Below, one piece after another: positions 1 to 14,714 of a stretch of DNA of 64,000 bases (positions are counted from its first letter, which is position 1; the number at the start of each line of letters is the position of its first letter). This DNA comes from Datnioides undecimradiatus (taxonomy: Eukaryota; Chordata; Actinopteri; Lobotiformes; Datnioididae). A program made the position numbers and the translations under genes. The notes under the pieces are model-generated. The model saw only the letters and a list, made by a program, of their open reading frames with translations, was not told where the DNA came from and did not search any database. The stretch spans positions 6,944,332-7,008,331 of the forward strand of contig WARS01000029.1 of the NCBI GenBank assembly GCA_008933995.1, given 5' to 3'.

Positions 1-164
1 CGCCTCATGGGGAATTTGGTGTAAACATGTACACCTTGTCGTCAGGACCAGTAGTTCTGATGGGGACAAAAGGGACAAGAGGAAGAGTAAGGTGTTTTTT
101 GAGATTAGGTTAGATTAGGTTCTCCACAACGAATCTAAGTCTTAATAAGGACGTCTGCAAAAGG

Positions 165-166
<2 letters not shown>

Positions 167-196
<30 letters not shown>
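167..196. repeat. (GT)n microsatellite
   Basis: About 15 GT units. Confidence 0.95.
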
Positions 197-198
<2 letters not shown>

Positions 199-3100
199 CT
201 GGGGTATTCTAATTAGTGTTACTCTGCCTTTTAATTAACAGCAATAAGACAGACAGGTGTGAAAATAGGAGACAAGCACACACAAAGGGCATGAATGTTC
301 TCTGCATGAGAACACTGCACAGATGATCTGTCAAGCATGTGTTCAGCCTGCTGGCAGGGTGTGTATATGCATACTTGATGGCTAAGCAATAAGTTGTTTG
401 TCATATTGCCATCAGCAGACAGAAGGAGCTCTCGTGGTTAAGTATGAGCGTCCTCTGCTTTTCTGTGTGACACAGCCTTTCCTTTGGCCTGAAGTCAAAC
501 TGAAAATGCAGCAGAGGAGGTGACATTGAGCTCAACATCACGAACATTTGGAAGTGGCTTTCTACAGCAAAGACACTTCGCTTACACACCAGCACCTGAA
601 CTTTAAAAATTGGGGTTCACAAACATACATAATGGAAATGTATTGCAGAAGCTTCGTTTACACCAAAAAATTCATAATCAGGACACCAGCAGGTACATTT
701 TCATATCCTGAGTAATACACGCGTACATGGTGGAGTAATCATTAAACCATTTTAATAATTCGCTTCAAGTAGGCCACTTACAGTGTTTAGGGTCTTTTCA
801 TGCATCACAATATATGCCAAAAAAAGAAATGAGTTATGCTAATGAGCCTAAAGAGCACATCCTGGCAGAGGTGAGAGAGCACAAAGCGTCAACACTGCCC
901 ACAGCAAAGAGCAGACCGCTGTGTGTGTTTGCTGCATGTGAGTTTCAATCATTTTGACTTTTTACATCCCTTTGCAAAAGACGTGAACCTGGGTTTTGGA
1001 CAGACCAGTCCTGGTGTAAATAGCCAAGTTTGTAAAATGACTTTTTAAGTTAGTGTCAGGAGTGAAACAGCATTTGTCTATGACTTAATATAGTGATACA
1101 TCATGTTGGTGTGGGTTAGTGTGGTTGTTCTTACTGGTTAACATGGAAATAAGAAAGAAGTCATTGGCTCTGTGACGCTAAGGTATGTTCAGCTAGAAAA
1201 ACAAAGAATTAAAGATTATAGAAAACAAACTAACTTACATTTTAGCTCTGGCACTATATAGCCAACAAGCCTTGTTCATCACTTTTGAGTGTCCACTGAC
1301 AACAGTCTGGTGTCTGTGCTACTTACAGAGTTTCTGGAATTGGTTGCGTCACATGTGTCGTCAAATTGATGTTAAGCAAAACTCCTGAACTTGTGTGTTT
1401 TCATGACTATTCACGCGGGGTATAATGTCAGACATTTCTTTTTGCAGGTTGGTTCTCATAATTACTGTTTCTGCATTTACAGTGTTGTGCACTGATTAGA
1501 TTCTAGCCACAGTGAAATGTTGCTGCTCTGTTAAACCCAAAAGGAGGTGACAGAGTGAGGAAGCACGGCAGGATGATAAACGAGCTTTACTGCTTTTTCC
1601 CTTTGCTGCGGAAAGTTTGACTAATTTTCAGCCTGGCTGATGTGGGATGTTCAGACACCAACACAGATTTATGAAAAGTAAAAAAAATTCATAAATTACT
1701 GATAGTGCTGCTTACAAAAGGAAATAGACTTTTCTCTGTAGATTTTACACAAATATGACGCTGCATAGGTACTCAGAGGGCTGCTAATAAAAAGTAATTT
1801 AGTTTAATATCCTTTAAGCAACTTTTTAGGAACACAAATAAATCACACTAGGTACTATTCATTATTTTTGCAGTTTACATATCTGACCATATGCACTGAC
1901 ACAGATACGATACCAACATGTCTGCATTTGGCAAATGTAAATGAAATCGGGCCATTAATAAATCTGCTGACCTTTTGAAAAAGGCAGACTTTGAAGGTCA
2001 CCATCACGTGCAGAGAGCTGTCACTTTCTAGGTTTTTTTGTTTATTGCACAATTCAAGTGGTGACCAAACCTCTTGACCCCATCTGCAGCTCAGTATATA
2101 GGAGAAAGAATACGAGCTGCAGTATAACATCATTCACCGTGTGTCAGATATAACAGCTACTGGCTGCAGCACTGTTTACTGTGTAAACCAGGGACCTGCA
2201 TTCTTCATTTCTAACTAAGCGGTGCTCGACTAAGGCAAATATTTCCTCTCCGAGTCATCAGTCAGTCAACAGATCATATACAGTTACACCTGAAAAAGTC
2301 ACCCAAATTCCCCAGATCATATTTCACAGGTATTTAATTTCAAATGTCGCACAGACAGACAATTTCAGGCTGGCGTCATGGCAAAATGTGACAAGCTGTC
2401 CTGTCACATCTCATCTCGTACCTTTCACGCAAACACTCATTGCAACAACGTCATTGGGAAGGTGGCTTTAACAGAGCATGTCGTGTATCAGCCTAATAGA
2501 GCAGAGATAACAAGCACGCTGCCTGCCTGTCCTGTTGACAGAGTGGCGCAGCGGGACACCTGACAGAGGAAACAGGATCAGGATCAAACAGGATCTGAGC
2601 AGCCAGATATCCAACTCTCAGTCTACCTTCTGGTCTACATTTCTGTTACCTGAATTTCAGTTAGTGCCTGAATGTGTCTGCCTGCTGGCTGTGTGGGTCG
2701 GGTCTACCTTTTGCTCTTTGTTGGTTTAACTTGAGGAGTTAAAAGACTGAGTGAGGGGCTGTATAACACACTGACTCAGGAGACTGATCAGCATGTGACA
2801 AGCAGTCTGGATGGTCGAAAGACTCAGTCGCACTGCTGAAACCAAATGAATGTCCCAGTGCAAGGAATGAAAAGATGGGAGTGAAGATGAAATGGTACAG
2901 GAACCCAACGGCAGCATCCTGCCTGTCTGCAGTCATTCATGGATTCACTATGATCTGTCATGCTCTTGCATCATGCCAGCAGGCGAAAAGGCAACAACAA
3001 AGATAAAATGTTGTGTGGACAAATCTAACTGCAGTAAAATGAAAAATACGTCTCTCGGTCACATGCTCTATCCCGATCACAGTCCTTTAAAATGTTGTAT

Positions 3101-3298
3101 TTATTATAACTTACTATGTCTGTATTATATATTTTTTGTTCCCAACATTATACAGCTGCACAGATGCTTTCTGTCCAATGACACAACACCTTCCCAGGCA
3201 GTGTGATTTCTGATAAAAGCCGAATTTATCGAGACAGCCCCACATCCTGAAGTTTTTACCTCATAGTGTTTTAAATCATCACCATGTGGTCTTTATGT

Positions 3299-3329
3299 TC
3301 GTGTGTGTGCGTGTGTGTGTGTGTGTGTG
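3299..3329. repeat. (GT)n microsatellite
   Basis: About 15 units with one interruption (GTGCGTGT). Confidence 0.9.
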
Positions 3330-5429
3330 AGCATGCATGACTGTACATGTGTCCTGGAGCGACAGTAACAGAGAGAGAGCATGTGCTCAAACACCAATAA
3401 CACTGACGCTGGTACAAAGCAGCTTAACCACATTCTAAGAACTGCTGGACTTTTCTGAATTGTTGGTCTTTCATCAATGAATGCTTTGATAGTAAATACT
3501 AAGAAGGCCCTTAATACACAATTTAATCCCTTACAGATTCTGAATCCTGTCAAATCCTGCGGAAATGTAACGCAGTGCAAACTCACCCTCAACACGCCAG
3601 CTTACACTTCATAAGACCCGATCCTTAATGCAAATACAAAGTTAAGAGTTTAGCACAAAACTCAAACACAGCATGCGATACGTGTTGAAGATACATTAAA
3701 AATGTGTAACAGACGCGTTAGTTATCATTGTCTACTCGTTAAATAACGTTTTTTAAACAATCTGTAATATTTCAATATTGGTAGATTTACTGACAGAATA
3801 ACACTCTTCCAGTTAAGGCAGTTATGAAAAGTCAGAGTTATAACTTAGTGACTGCCTGTCAACAATAGACTCCTACTGGTAACTGGAGGACAATATCAAT
3901 CTGACACAGAGCAGCTTGGCAGGATTTCATCATCATCATCATTTTAACTGCTGGTTCAGTAAAACTGTTGTGTAACATTGCAGTCCCATAATTGCACCAG
4001 GTACTCACTTGTGATGTGAGGAGGAACAAAACTGATTACAACAATTTACCGAATGCAGAAAAAGCAATTTTATTTTCATTTCTCCAGAAGTGAAGGAGAA
4101 ACAGTTTGAAATAAATTGTTTTATGATGTGAATTTATCCAACACTGGCTCTCCCCTGCACTAATTCAGTTTAAAGCACAAAGACATCAGGAACAGAGATT
4201 TTCTGTAGGCTAGTTATATTATACATGTACATATTTGGCAGGCTTATGATGAATTATGCACGATTATGAATTTTCAATGCAATTTTTACTATTTTCTTTC
4301 TGATGTATGGTTTGAAGAGGGACAAGACTGTTTTTTTTTAATCTTGCTAAAATGGTCATGGGACCCTTACAGACACCCACTCCAGGAACATCACACCTAC
4401 TCCAATACTTGGATTTTCAGACACAACATGTTGGTTAGTGCCTAAGTGAAAGTCACCACAATGGGTAATTACGGGCCAACTGCGTCAATCTGACGCCCTC
4501 ACACTGGAGGCCTTATAACTTGTTTTCCTCACGACAGAAGGCAACATGAAATTGGCTGTGGTGCCTTTTAAAATCAATTTTTTTGTTTGGAAATTGTTTT
4601 GTTTCTGTTGTCTTTGCACATTTTGATATATCTGTAAAGAAGTGGGTTTGTGGTACCTCCACTGCTCCTGTCAACTGATGAAACAGTGGCACATCCACTA
4701 TACCATTTTCCAATATGACATGCGTACACATAAGCTTGAACCAACCTGTTTCAAATAACTGTATCATGACATCCACCCATCAGTTATTAATTATTAAATA
4801 TGTTCTTCCATTTTTTTTAATTACATATTCTGCAGAGCTGCAGTTTTTTGATCTCACAAGAATTCATGACATGCTGAAGATGCTTTATGATGGAGGTATA
4901 TTTGTGAAACTATGTTATCACATCATCCTGCAGCCTACAGCCCCTGAAAGCCTCCCACATGAGAATAGAGGAGAAAACTCACAGGGTGAGAGGTCAGAGC
5001 AGTGGAAATAGATTTGTTGCTCCCACGTTTCTACGTTGCTGCTGATCTTTCAGTGGACATGGATCTTTTTAAGTCTCTTTGGCAACTTGTAAAGTTGAGA
5101 ACGGTCTGGGGACAAAACAGGTGACATCATAGTCCTAAACTCTATCACGCTAATTGTATGTCCTGAGCCAGCAGCTGATGAGAAATCTCAAGTGTAGACC
5201 AATGATCAGAAGTTTACCTGCTGGCCTCAGTCCACTCTGTCTGGGGATTTTCCTCCACGCAGAGATCATCAGTGTGAGACAGAAAACTGGTGCTCAGGGA
5301 GCTCCTAATGAGCCATCTCAGAACCCATCAGCTATCTGTCTGATGACAATTAAGCCTCAGGGGACAACAGCCAATGTTTCTGTTGTAGCCAGTGGATATC
5401 TGTTTAAAGGATAATGGATATATGTGGAT

Positions 5430-5630
5430 ATTGTGTGGGTATGGCTCAGAAGGTAGAGCAGGAGGGTCGGAAACCAATCTGAGGATCAGTGGTTCGATGG
5501 GAACGTCTGTATCTTGAGGTGTCCTTGAGCAGAATATAAAACCTTCCCTGTTTCTGAGAATGTGAGAAACATCGTGGACAGGTTGGACAAGTGGCAGCCT
5601 CTGACATTAGTGTGTGAATGTGGTATATAC
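5430..5630 (+). mobile_element. tRNA-like short interspersed element, degraded
   Basis: TGGCTCAGAAGGTAGAGCAG resembles a tRNA A-box region, AGTGGTTCGATGGGAAC the B-box, then GGTGTCCTTGAGCAG. This order is shared by a common teleost interspersed repeat. It lacks an intact cloverleaf, so it is not a tRNA gene. Confidence 0.45.
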
Positions 5631-8600
5631 TGTAAAACACACACAATTTGGTTTGCATTTCAGGCCAATGTGCTCTGTCTCTTTTACTCCCGACACTCAC
5701 ACATGCAAAGAAATCCCGCTCAGATGTGATTGGTCAATACAACAAGGGCTACAAACAGAAACAAGATCACTTCCAGTCCTAAAAATTTGCAGAATCTGTT
5801 TGCTTGATCAGCTTTGTTTCATCCATCTGCCTAGCAACCACTTTGACAAAGGCTTCAGGAATCAGCTCATGAAAAAAGTAAGTGAGTTCTTTAAAAAATA
5901 ATAAACTTGATTAGTGTCCCTCTTTTATTCACTCCCACAAGCAATGTCACTCAAATGAATGGGGAGTAATTAGAGTGATGGCTGCACTCCTGTTGAGCAT
6001 GCACTGGAGAGCATAAACACTCCGAGGGGACTTAAGGCTAAATGTGTTCATTGTGAAAAAGAACAGGAACAGTAGAGCCAGAGGAGACGGGGTCCATATT
6101 CATGCAGACATAGAACTCAATGGTTAACGGTTTGTTTGTGTACGTGCATGTATACGGCTCAGGTTGTCAGGAACGGCAATGGTATTTATATCGTAAACCA
6201 GAAGATCTAACCTGGTTCTATCCAAAAAGTCACGTGATCTTCAAAGTCAGCAGGCTACTTCCTGTTTGGTTCATTATGTCTGTACAAACTTTTCTCCCAA
6301 TCCATCCAACCATTGTTAAGAAAACAAGATATTTCAGTCTGGACTAAAGTGTTGAACCAATCCACAGACCAACTTTGTTAAAAGAGCCATGCTGCTTTGG
6401 TACAAATGAATTTCTTACAGCCATTGAAGTACATTACTGCCAAGACATAAACACACATCCTGTCAGCTGGTACGCACTACTGTATACTATTTTCACACAC
6501 ATGACATGGGATTATGGGCATGGGATGAACCTGGGTTTGACACAATCACAGACTGCTGTCGGAGGTTAATCCCCTTGTCGCTATTCACAGAACTCCAAAG
6601 CTGGAACTCCATACACATCACTGTTCAAGCACTGAATTACAACAGAGCAAATATTCAGAAAAGACATGTTGCTGAAAAGAGTTGTTGACTTTCATTGGTG
6701 GAAATGCGGGTGAGGTGCCGCAACTTTGAACCATTTCTTTAATTTGGTGTCTCTATGATGAGCTAATCAATCGGGCTACACAACACAGGTTCATGTACAA
6801 CACACAACAGGCTGAATGATACAGTCACATTCAAATGTAACCATGACGATAACCCTACTGTGATTAACTAAAGGCCACCTTCCACGTGTTGACCCATTCA
6901 GATCAATGCAAACATGAGTTTCCACCACATCACTCTGTCAATGTGGAGGGTTGTGAACTGTTGACTTTGAGGCTTTGTGATTCACCAGAGAACCGATTAC
7001 CAAGGTATTATGTCAAGCAAGTAGAGAATATTGAGTGGCTGCTGGGTCAATTAGTCTCCTCCCACCTAGATCATGGCTTCACATTGAGCCTTTTCAGCTA
7101 CATGTGCCAAGATGTTTTACTTGCCTGATGGCCAAACAAACTCGTCCCAATGGAAAATGGAAAACTATTGAAAAAATAATATCAATGGGGATTTGGAAAG
7201 TTATTAAAATCCATTAATGCATAAAACAATGGAGGAAGAGTTATTAATTACGTAGCTAAACATCAACACTAGCAGGCATTTCACTTCAGTGTCTGCATTA
7301 AACTTCTCCATTGGCAGGGGGGGCTTTCACTGAAACATCAGCCCCTGCTGCTAAATGGAGAAGTATTTGATTTTATTTAAACTTAAATATCTACATTTTG
7401 GGGAACCAAGGTGAAACAAAACATTATGTAGGCGGGTTCAAAATGGCGAAAACTCTCTGGACCATCTGAGATCAGATCTGCCAACGCTGCAATATATAGT
7501 TTCTGAAAGGGGCACAATTGCACTCATAACAGTACAATGGTATCCTCCAGGCAATAATAAGGGTGTCTCTTGCATACAGAGCACCAGACATATGTAATGT
7601 TAGTAACAGTATGCAATATACAATACCATCGCCCTGAGAGGTCACTGTACATTACATCAGATTTCACTCGTCAATCATGTTCAAGGTTTGGTGGTGAGAA
7701 AGAGTCAGGCATGCAGCTCAGCAGGAAAAGTTCTGCTTCAGGAATACAGTACATGTGTATATGCGGACAACATTACATGCTAAGACATTTCATTTTCTTT
7801 TTCACAGCATGTGCAGGCCTTTCACTTGCCTGAACAGAGAGTTACCTACCTGCAAATGGCGAGCAGGCAAGCGTTAACGTCGAGCCCTGCAAAGATGCAC
7901 TGAGGACCTTTGTGGGGAAAAAAAAAAGGTGACAAGTCCAAACTAGATGAAGCTTAAAGGTCCTTTATCCCCCCAGAGTCTATTCACTCTGCCTTGCATT
8001 AAACTCTGTGTGGAAAAGAGCAAACACGGAGTGCAGGTCCTCCACCACACATAGAAACTGTAACAACCCAAACCTCCTACAGAGATGTTAGGGGTCAGAT
8101 AAAAATAGAGGTCATGCTGAAAATAAAATTGGGAGGTTTCGAAGCAGATAAATTTGGCCCTCGTTTGAAAAGCAATCTCTTTGTTCAGTTGTTGCTGTTC
8201 CAAGATGTATGTGTTTCAGTGTTGTCTGAAACACTTTAAAGGACAAGTACATTTTTAAATTTAAGGCAGTGCTGAATATTTGATGTGAAAAACCTGTGCT
8301 CACCCAGGCTGAATCTGTATTATGTCACTCACCGGTGTATCTTACACAGAAACAAACCCAATCCTATCCCTCAATCGACTCATCAGTTTTAGCTGCCGCC
8401 TCTTTTTAACATCAAGACATGAGCGGACTGCTTGGCATGTTAATTACTCTCAATTATCTGGCTCATCTCTTCTCTCTATTCATCCCCGTCAGCCCGAGCT
8501 TAGTGAGGGTAATACTCTTTCAGAGACGATGAGTGAGAGGAGGGAGAGGGCGTCCTTTTGTTTATTCACTGATTAAATCAATGACCAATATTATTAACGT

Positions 8601-11600
8601 TGGTTCATGATATTCATAAGACAACTGCCAGGAGTCATGGAGAGAGACAGACGAGCAGACAGAGAAAGGGAGGGACTTCAGTTAGGACGTGACTGACTGG
8701 AGTCTAAACCGGATGCTAAAAATGGAAAACCCCACAGTTTGTGATCTACAATGATATAACCATATAAATGCAAGTAAATGCCGTCTGGATAGCAGATATC
8801 AAACAACTGCAGCATTTTAAATAGCTCAAAGTCAGAATTCATATAGCTTTCTGTCTTTTCTAAACTTGGTTATTGTATGGAAACAAGGCAGCAGAGTTTA
8901 GCACGGTACATAGTTGCCAAATCTCTTCTAAATGCTCTTCTAAAAACTAAACAGCGTGACCTGAGATCCAGCACATCCCAGATCTAGGTTAACAGCGTAC
9001 ATGACAAAGGGGCAATCATCACATCACATCATCATCTGCTGACAAAGGACATAAGACATGAAGAAAATCTACCGGGCAGCCACCACATGGAGTTTGTGAG
9101 GACAATGTTCACTGTCAGCAACGATTCCCAAAGTCAAGAATGAACTGAGAATGTCAGCTTTCAAGCCAACATGGACAGGAAGTCTTTAAAAGGTGCTCAA
9201 AAGGTTAAATTTAACAACATCAAACTGCATCTGCTGATGAAGATTATGTGGTATGTTTGAAATATCCTGTACCTTGCAGTGAGATTGTTTTTTTCCCCTC
9301 AAGTCTACAAGTGTTTTGGAGTGTTGGAGTGTTGGAGCAAAGTCAGTTGCGTCCAGAATTCAAACACCTGCAGCTGATGTAATCATCACTTTGATAACAA
9401 AGTTCAACAAAAGAGCTCAGCAGACTTAAGAAGCTTGGTCGCACCTGAAGAATAAGGGCTCACATCACACGTGCTGTGATTTCATGACTCTTGCTTCTAA
9501 GTATATAAGCAAACGCGCCTGTAATTGTGGAATATCAAGAGAATCTCCCTCTATGTATAATTATAGCAGATTTCAATCAACACTAGAAAATGCCACAATT
9601 TAAAGTGCCCTTATACAATTCATCTATGTTCAGACTGTAATTTCAGCTTAATCTCACAGACTAAAAGATCTTAAGGTTTTGACAAGTTAATGATAAATGA
9701 GAATACCTGAGTCCGCTCTGTACTTGACAACAAAAAACAAATGATCACGAAATGTGCTCCAGCTGTCATGGTTGCGATTATAGCGTGTCAACGTGTCACT
9801 GTCGATTTCTGTCTTACAATTTTGCCTCAAACTAATGCATGTACACACACAGCTGTCTCTACACTTTCTGCTTAGCCACCATTATATATGAATTCCATTT
9901 GACCCATAGAGCTGTGGGCATTACCCTGCCATGTCTCTATCGACCAGACAAGTGAAAGCCCACTTTAAAAAGCCCCGTGAAGATGATATAATAATGGCTG
10001 GATGGATCTGAAGATTTCTAAATGGATGCTACAGGAAGAGATGGACTGGAGGTCTGTCGTTGAACTAAACTACTATTTGAAATTTAAAATGACAGGAAAC
10101 ATGAGAAGATGCCATCAATTCAGGCCAGAGCGGGCAAGCGCCTTGCCTCCCTCAAACACGTTCACTCTGTTTGCACAAAACAGCTATTTACCGTCATAAA
10201 AAGCAGAATGTATGCGTTAGCAGCAGAAAATAGAGTTAATTATGTGTCTGTTGCTTTCATGTAATATGCTGTTCTTTAGATTTTCCGTTGTGTTTCATGG
10301 GAGATCCATGTAAAAGTGTCTGAAACATCCTTTTTACAGCCAGATATACAAGAAGCATATATTTCTTGGCAGTGCTTTGGAGAATTAACTGATATAACTT
10401 CATTTCATTTTATAGATTTTTATAAATGTTATTATTATTATTATGATTCTTTAAATTTCACCTTTTTTTTAACTTTAAAATATATTGTATTGTATGTAAC
10501 CATTTGAACTTGCAAGAGCAGAAAGGCTTGATGTAATACTTGGCCACCTACTCGCTAATTAGCTAACTTCCTATTTAAGTGTGTGCTTGCCGTTAGCAGG
10601 CTGTTGTAGTGACAACCCTCTGTAAGATTCATTTGTTCCTTGTTGCTAATGGTGAACAGGCAGTACCTCAGGCTATCCTACACATAGATAATGAGTATGT
10701 GTCAACAGCTCGCACATTTCACACGACATATGCAGAGGATATTCACAACACGCAGAACACACAAGAGGAATCTCTCGAGGCCGAATGTGTAAAACCTTGC
10801 AGAGCTCTGACGCTTCACACTGAAGAAGAGCACCCATGTACACCAGCAGCAGGCACATTATGGGTACAAAACACAAGCGCACTCACAGCTTTGTGTACAT
10901 GTAAACAAGTCTAATATCTTCACCCTGTAAACTCCCCAAAAAGAGGGATAATTGGTTGTTGGCGTGCTCCATGTTTGCCTGTTTTTATTATATTTTTTTC
11001 AACCAGCTCTCTGAGTGAGAGATGAGATGCATCTTCTGACTGGGGAGTGCTGCCAAGAGAAATTAGACAACTTCCAAAAAAAGCCAGACCAAATATAATG
11101 AGAGTGACACCAAAAGATGAAAAATACCAGCATAAAAAGCGTTGAAACAACACATACATCAAGTAGGCCAACTCATTATTTACCTGCAAAGTAGAGTAGC
11201 ACGCACCATCATCATCATCAAGAGCCACAGAAACTGACCTGACCTTTAATTATATCCCCAGACGAGACCAGAATTGAGCTCTGCCATTGAGTTGCACATC
11301 CAAATAATCCATATTGCAATTAAAATGACACGTTGATGAGTGACAGGCAGAGACTCGAGGTAGAAGCTGCACAGAAAAAGGAACAGGGTGTTTAATAAGG
11401 GATGAATATGACATGTATGAAAGGAGTGGTGGTAGCCTACTGGGCAGGGGACAGTACAGTAACAGGTCTGACTTGAAATAGGTGTAAACAGAGAGGAATA
11501 CAGCAAGCTGACAACAAATGATGAGATGCAGTAATTGTTCCAGGAGGCTGAAGCTTCTCTATGGCCAGCCGTATAAATCTACACCTCAGAGGTGTGAAAA

Positions 11601-14600
11601 TATATGCAGCTGTGAAGCAGGGTGTTGATAAAGACCAGATGGAGCCAGCTAATCTTCATTAGGTACAATGTCACAAGACTGTGCAGCGCCCAAGTGTGAG
11701 AGTGTGCAGCTGAGAGGGTGTGCAGTATAGTGTTGCCAAAAAAGGACAGGATAACCTCCCTGGATAAGAGGTCGCCATGCAAAATCTCTAACCGCCTCCA
11801 ACTTTGCACTGGCAGGCCATGATTTGGAGTCTGACAACCATTTTCTTTAGATAAACCATTTGGAGGAGGATGTGAGATGAATGATTGACAGTCTCCTCCT
11901 TCACACCTGACAGCTGCCTTCCTACACCTGAGTGGTTGAACTTACCTCTCACTCACTTCCCAAAAATGGTGTTTATGATTTTCAACCTTAAAAACTAAAG
12001 CAGGTGTTTAGAAACCTCAAACTTGTAACCACTGAATTTTTATTGATTAATACACTGGGGGCTATAAATAGTGCATGTGGGGCACCCTGCTGCCCCAGGA
12101 GTCAAAGACGCCAAACATGAGCCATGCTGATTACAAGTCATTCCTTCATTCATCTCCCACTGCCTTAATTTACTGTCATCTCTCTGCTGCTTAGCCTCCA
12201 ATAACAACTTAAAGTTACCCATAAAAATATAAAAGAATGAATTTACAGAGGCTACACCCTGAGCGGTTGACAAATATTCAAGAGACTCACCATCACTTGA
12301 GTCATATAGGCAATCCAGCCATCACTCTGACGTGGACAAAGAGCTTCTCAGTGGATGTTCTTCGGACATGAGTCTCCTAGCAAAAAGGAAGCTCAAAGGT
12401 AGTTGACAGTGAGAGGCTATTTACTAACTGCTGTTGTTGTCTCATGTGATTCATCACACTAGCAAAGGGTCAGCCAGGTCCAGTGGGGATAGGACTGTAG
12501 TGCCCGGACTTAATCAAACAGTCACCTCAGGAGTTACTGTATGTGTGCACCTTGCACACTTGGGTTGAATCCTGCTGGAGTCATTTCTCTTGTGTTGCTC
12601 CCTCCACCCCCAGTGAATACAGAAGAAAGCAAATGAATAAAACATGTCAGAATGGCAGCTGAAAGCAGGCACCACCAAGTTTTCATCAATGTCTGGGGCT
12701 TAGTTGTTGTTGTTTTTTTTAAGTTATTAGTACAGAATAGTAATACGTCGACTTACTGGGCGAATGTGCGGTACATGATTCTAAGCGGGCTAATTGGCTG
12801 GCAAGCATGCTGAGTGTTAAATTACTGAATGTATGATTACTGTAATGAATATCCAAATGGCTTAATGTGCATGCATAGCCCAGTGCGTTACCCACACAAC
12901 ACCACACATGCACACTGCACTTTTTAATGCAATCAAAGTGCCCACATTATAGAGAGCTCAATTACAATCTTCCAGTTGGTCAGTGTAACCAATTTCAGAC
13001 CCACAATGATACCAATTAAATATCTGTACATAGCACAAGTCAATCTGGATTGTCAGTATTAGAGGCAATTCTTCACGTGTTGCAGGGCTGAATGTACTGG
13101 TGGCTCTCCACTAAGAGCTCAGCGCATGGATCAATGGGTTTCCACATTTACACATGCAGTGTAAGCCAACAGATCGATAAACCCTGAGTTTTGGATAGAG
13201 CTACTCGTATGGAGAAATAATGTCACACATAGAGCCAGTGAGGGCATGACAACGAGACAAAGAAAGAGGCAAAGGCTGAAGATGTGGAATGTGAGCAGAG
13301 CTTTGGGGTTTAAAAGGTAGATGATTTGATAGCAAGCAGGGAAGCAATGGAGAGGGGGTATCAGGACATATGTACAGGTGCAGAATCAGAAAGATAAAGG
13401 GTGACAAGAGAAATGACAAAAACAGAGAGAGCTGCCGGGAAAAGTGCCTGCCAGCTAGTGCATCAGCAGACTGATTTATGTGTTTGTTCACAGTTTCCTT
13501 CACAAAGCAGGAAACCCTGCTGGTTTGGATCTGTCACTACTGGGAGTCCCCGCACTGCCTCCCCGACCTGCGAGGAATTCCCATTATACCTCGTCTCCAT
13601 GTCAGTCTGTGATGTGAATAAATTGTCGGCCCAACAAACGTATTATTTGCTGATCCTTTTTTTTTAAGAAATGCAAATGGTGTGTTAATGCAAAACCACC
13701 TCGGCAGACATAAGATCAAGATCGATCCATCTGCAAAGTCTGTCAAAAGATCTAAAAACATCATTGTGCTTGAAGCCTCTGTCAGTCAGGAGCAAAACAC
13801 ACAAGAACAGGAAAAGCTGCTGCTCTCTGCAATACTGGAAATCAAGCTGCCAAGCTCAGTGACAGGCAGACGTGTTGACAGCTCTCCACATTTGGGAAAA
13901 GAAACAGGAATTTAATCCTCTTGCAAAAAAAATGGATAATTTCATTCAGTCATTACAGGGTTTAATGGTTAAAACTGGACAGCATGAAACTGCAGCTTTA
14001 GGACTTCAATAAATGCACTTATTTTAGATCATATTAACATAATCTACTTGTTCAAAGCAGGTCAGGTCAGCGCTGTCGGCCAGTATCCAGATAGCCCCAG
14101 TGTGTCTTCCACAGGGGCTAATGAGCAGTTGGAGATGAGACTTAAAATACTGTTGATGGAAATGTGAGCTCATCGTGTCTAATGTAAATCAGTGGCACTT
14201 GCGCTGATGAGCAGGTGTGCTTTTGTTTCTCAGAGGTCAGCAACTAAGTATACATCCATAAGCATCCAATAAAAATGAAAAAAAGGTAACCTGCTCTATA
14301 ATGTCCCCAGGGACGGATGTAAGGTGCAGAATTGAAATGTTTGACAGTCTCCTAAAGTGAAGACTGAATTGCATTGAATTTGCATGTATGAATGTGACAG
14401 GAATAATGGGTTTTCTATGGCTCAAAGGTCTAGCAGCTGGACTCTCTTCATAAAAAAAAGAAAAGGGGGGACCTGGGGTTAAGAGCCAGGGTTAGGCTGA
14501 ACTTGTCGGTGTATTTAAGGATGCCAAGAGCCAAACAAAGCCAAACCATCCACAATCATCCACATCTCAAAAAAAAAAAAAAAATGTCATTCACATTCAG

Positions 14601-14714
14601 CATTTTTCTTCACTGCTGCGTTTAGGATCAAAACACGAGCTCGTCCTGCAAATAAAATCGTTTTGAGAAAGTAAATCTGATTCGACTGGGTAAAACCAAA
14701 AGCTTCTGGATTAC

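Larger units (their letters stand above)
1..14714. other. non-coding region, no gene supported
   Basis: No frame here joins into a recognisable protein. Contents are microsatellites, a degraded tRNA-like element at 5.4 kb, and unique sequence. If the 14.7-15.3 kb block is a minus-strand 5' exon, this would be its first intron. Candidate non-coding elements lie at 8.4-8.6 and 11.2-11.35 kb. Confidence 0.6.

Noticed and set aside
2892..3206. 104-codon plus-strand frame
   Set aside because: No motif and no conserved neighbours; probable chance frame.
5440..5520. Possible tRNA gene
   Set aside because: A-box and B-box-like segments exist, but there is no closed acceptor stem and the flanks match a dispersed teleost element.
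10609..10914. 101-codon plus-strand frame
   Set aside because: Opposite frame also open, no domain, no splice context; looks like chance.
13201..13503. 100-codon minus-strand frame with hydrophobic LFLSFLLSPFIFLIL
   Set aside because: The hydrophobic run comes from antisense GA-rich sequence; no start context or homologue recognised.
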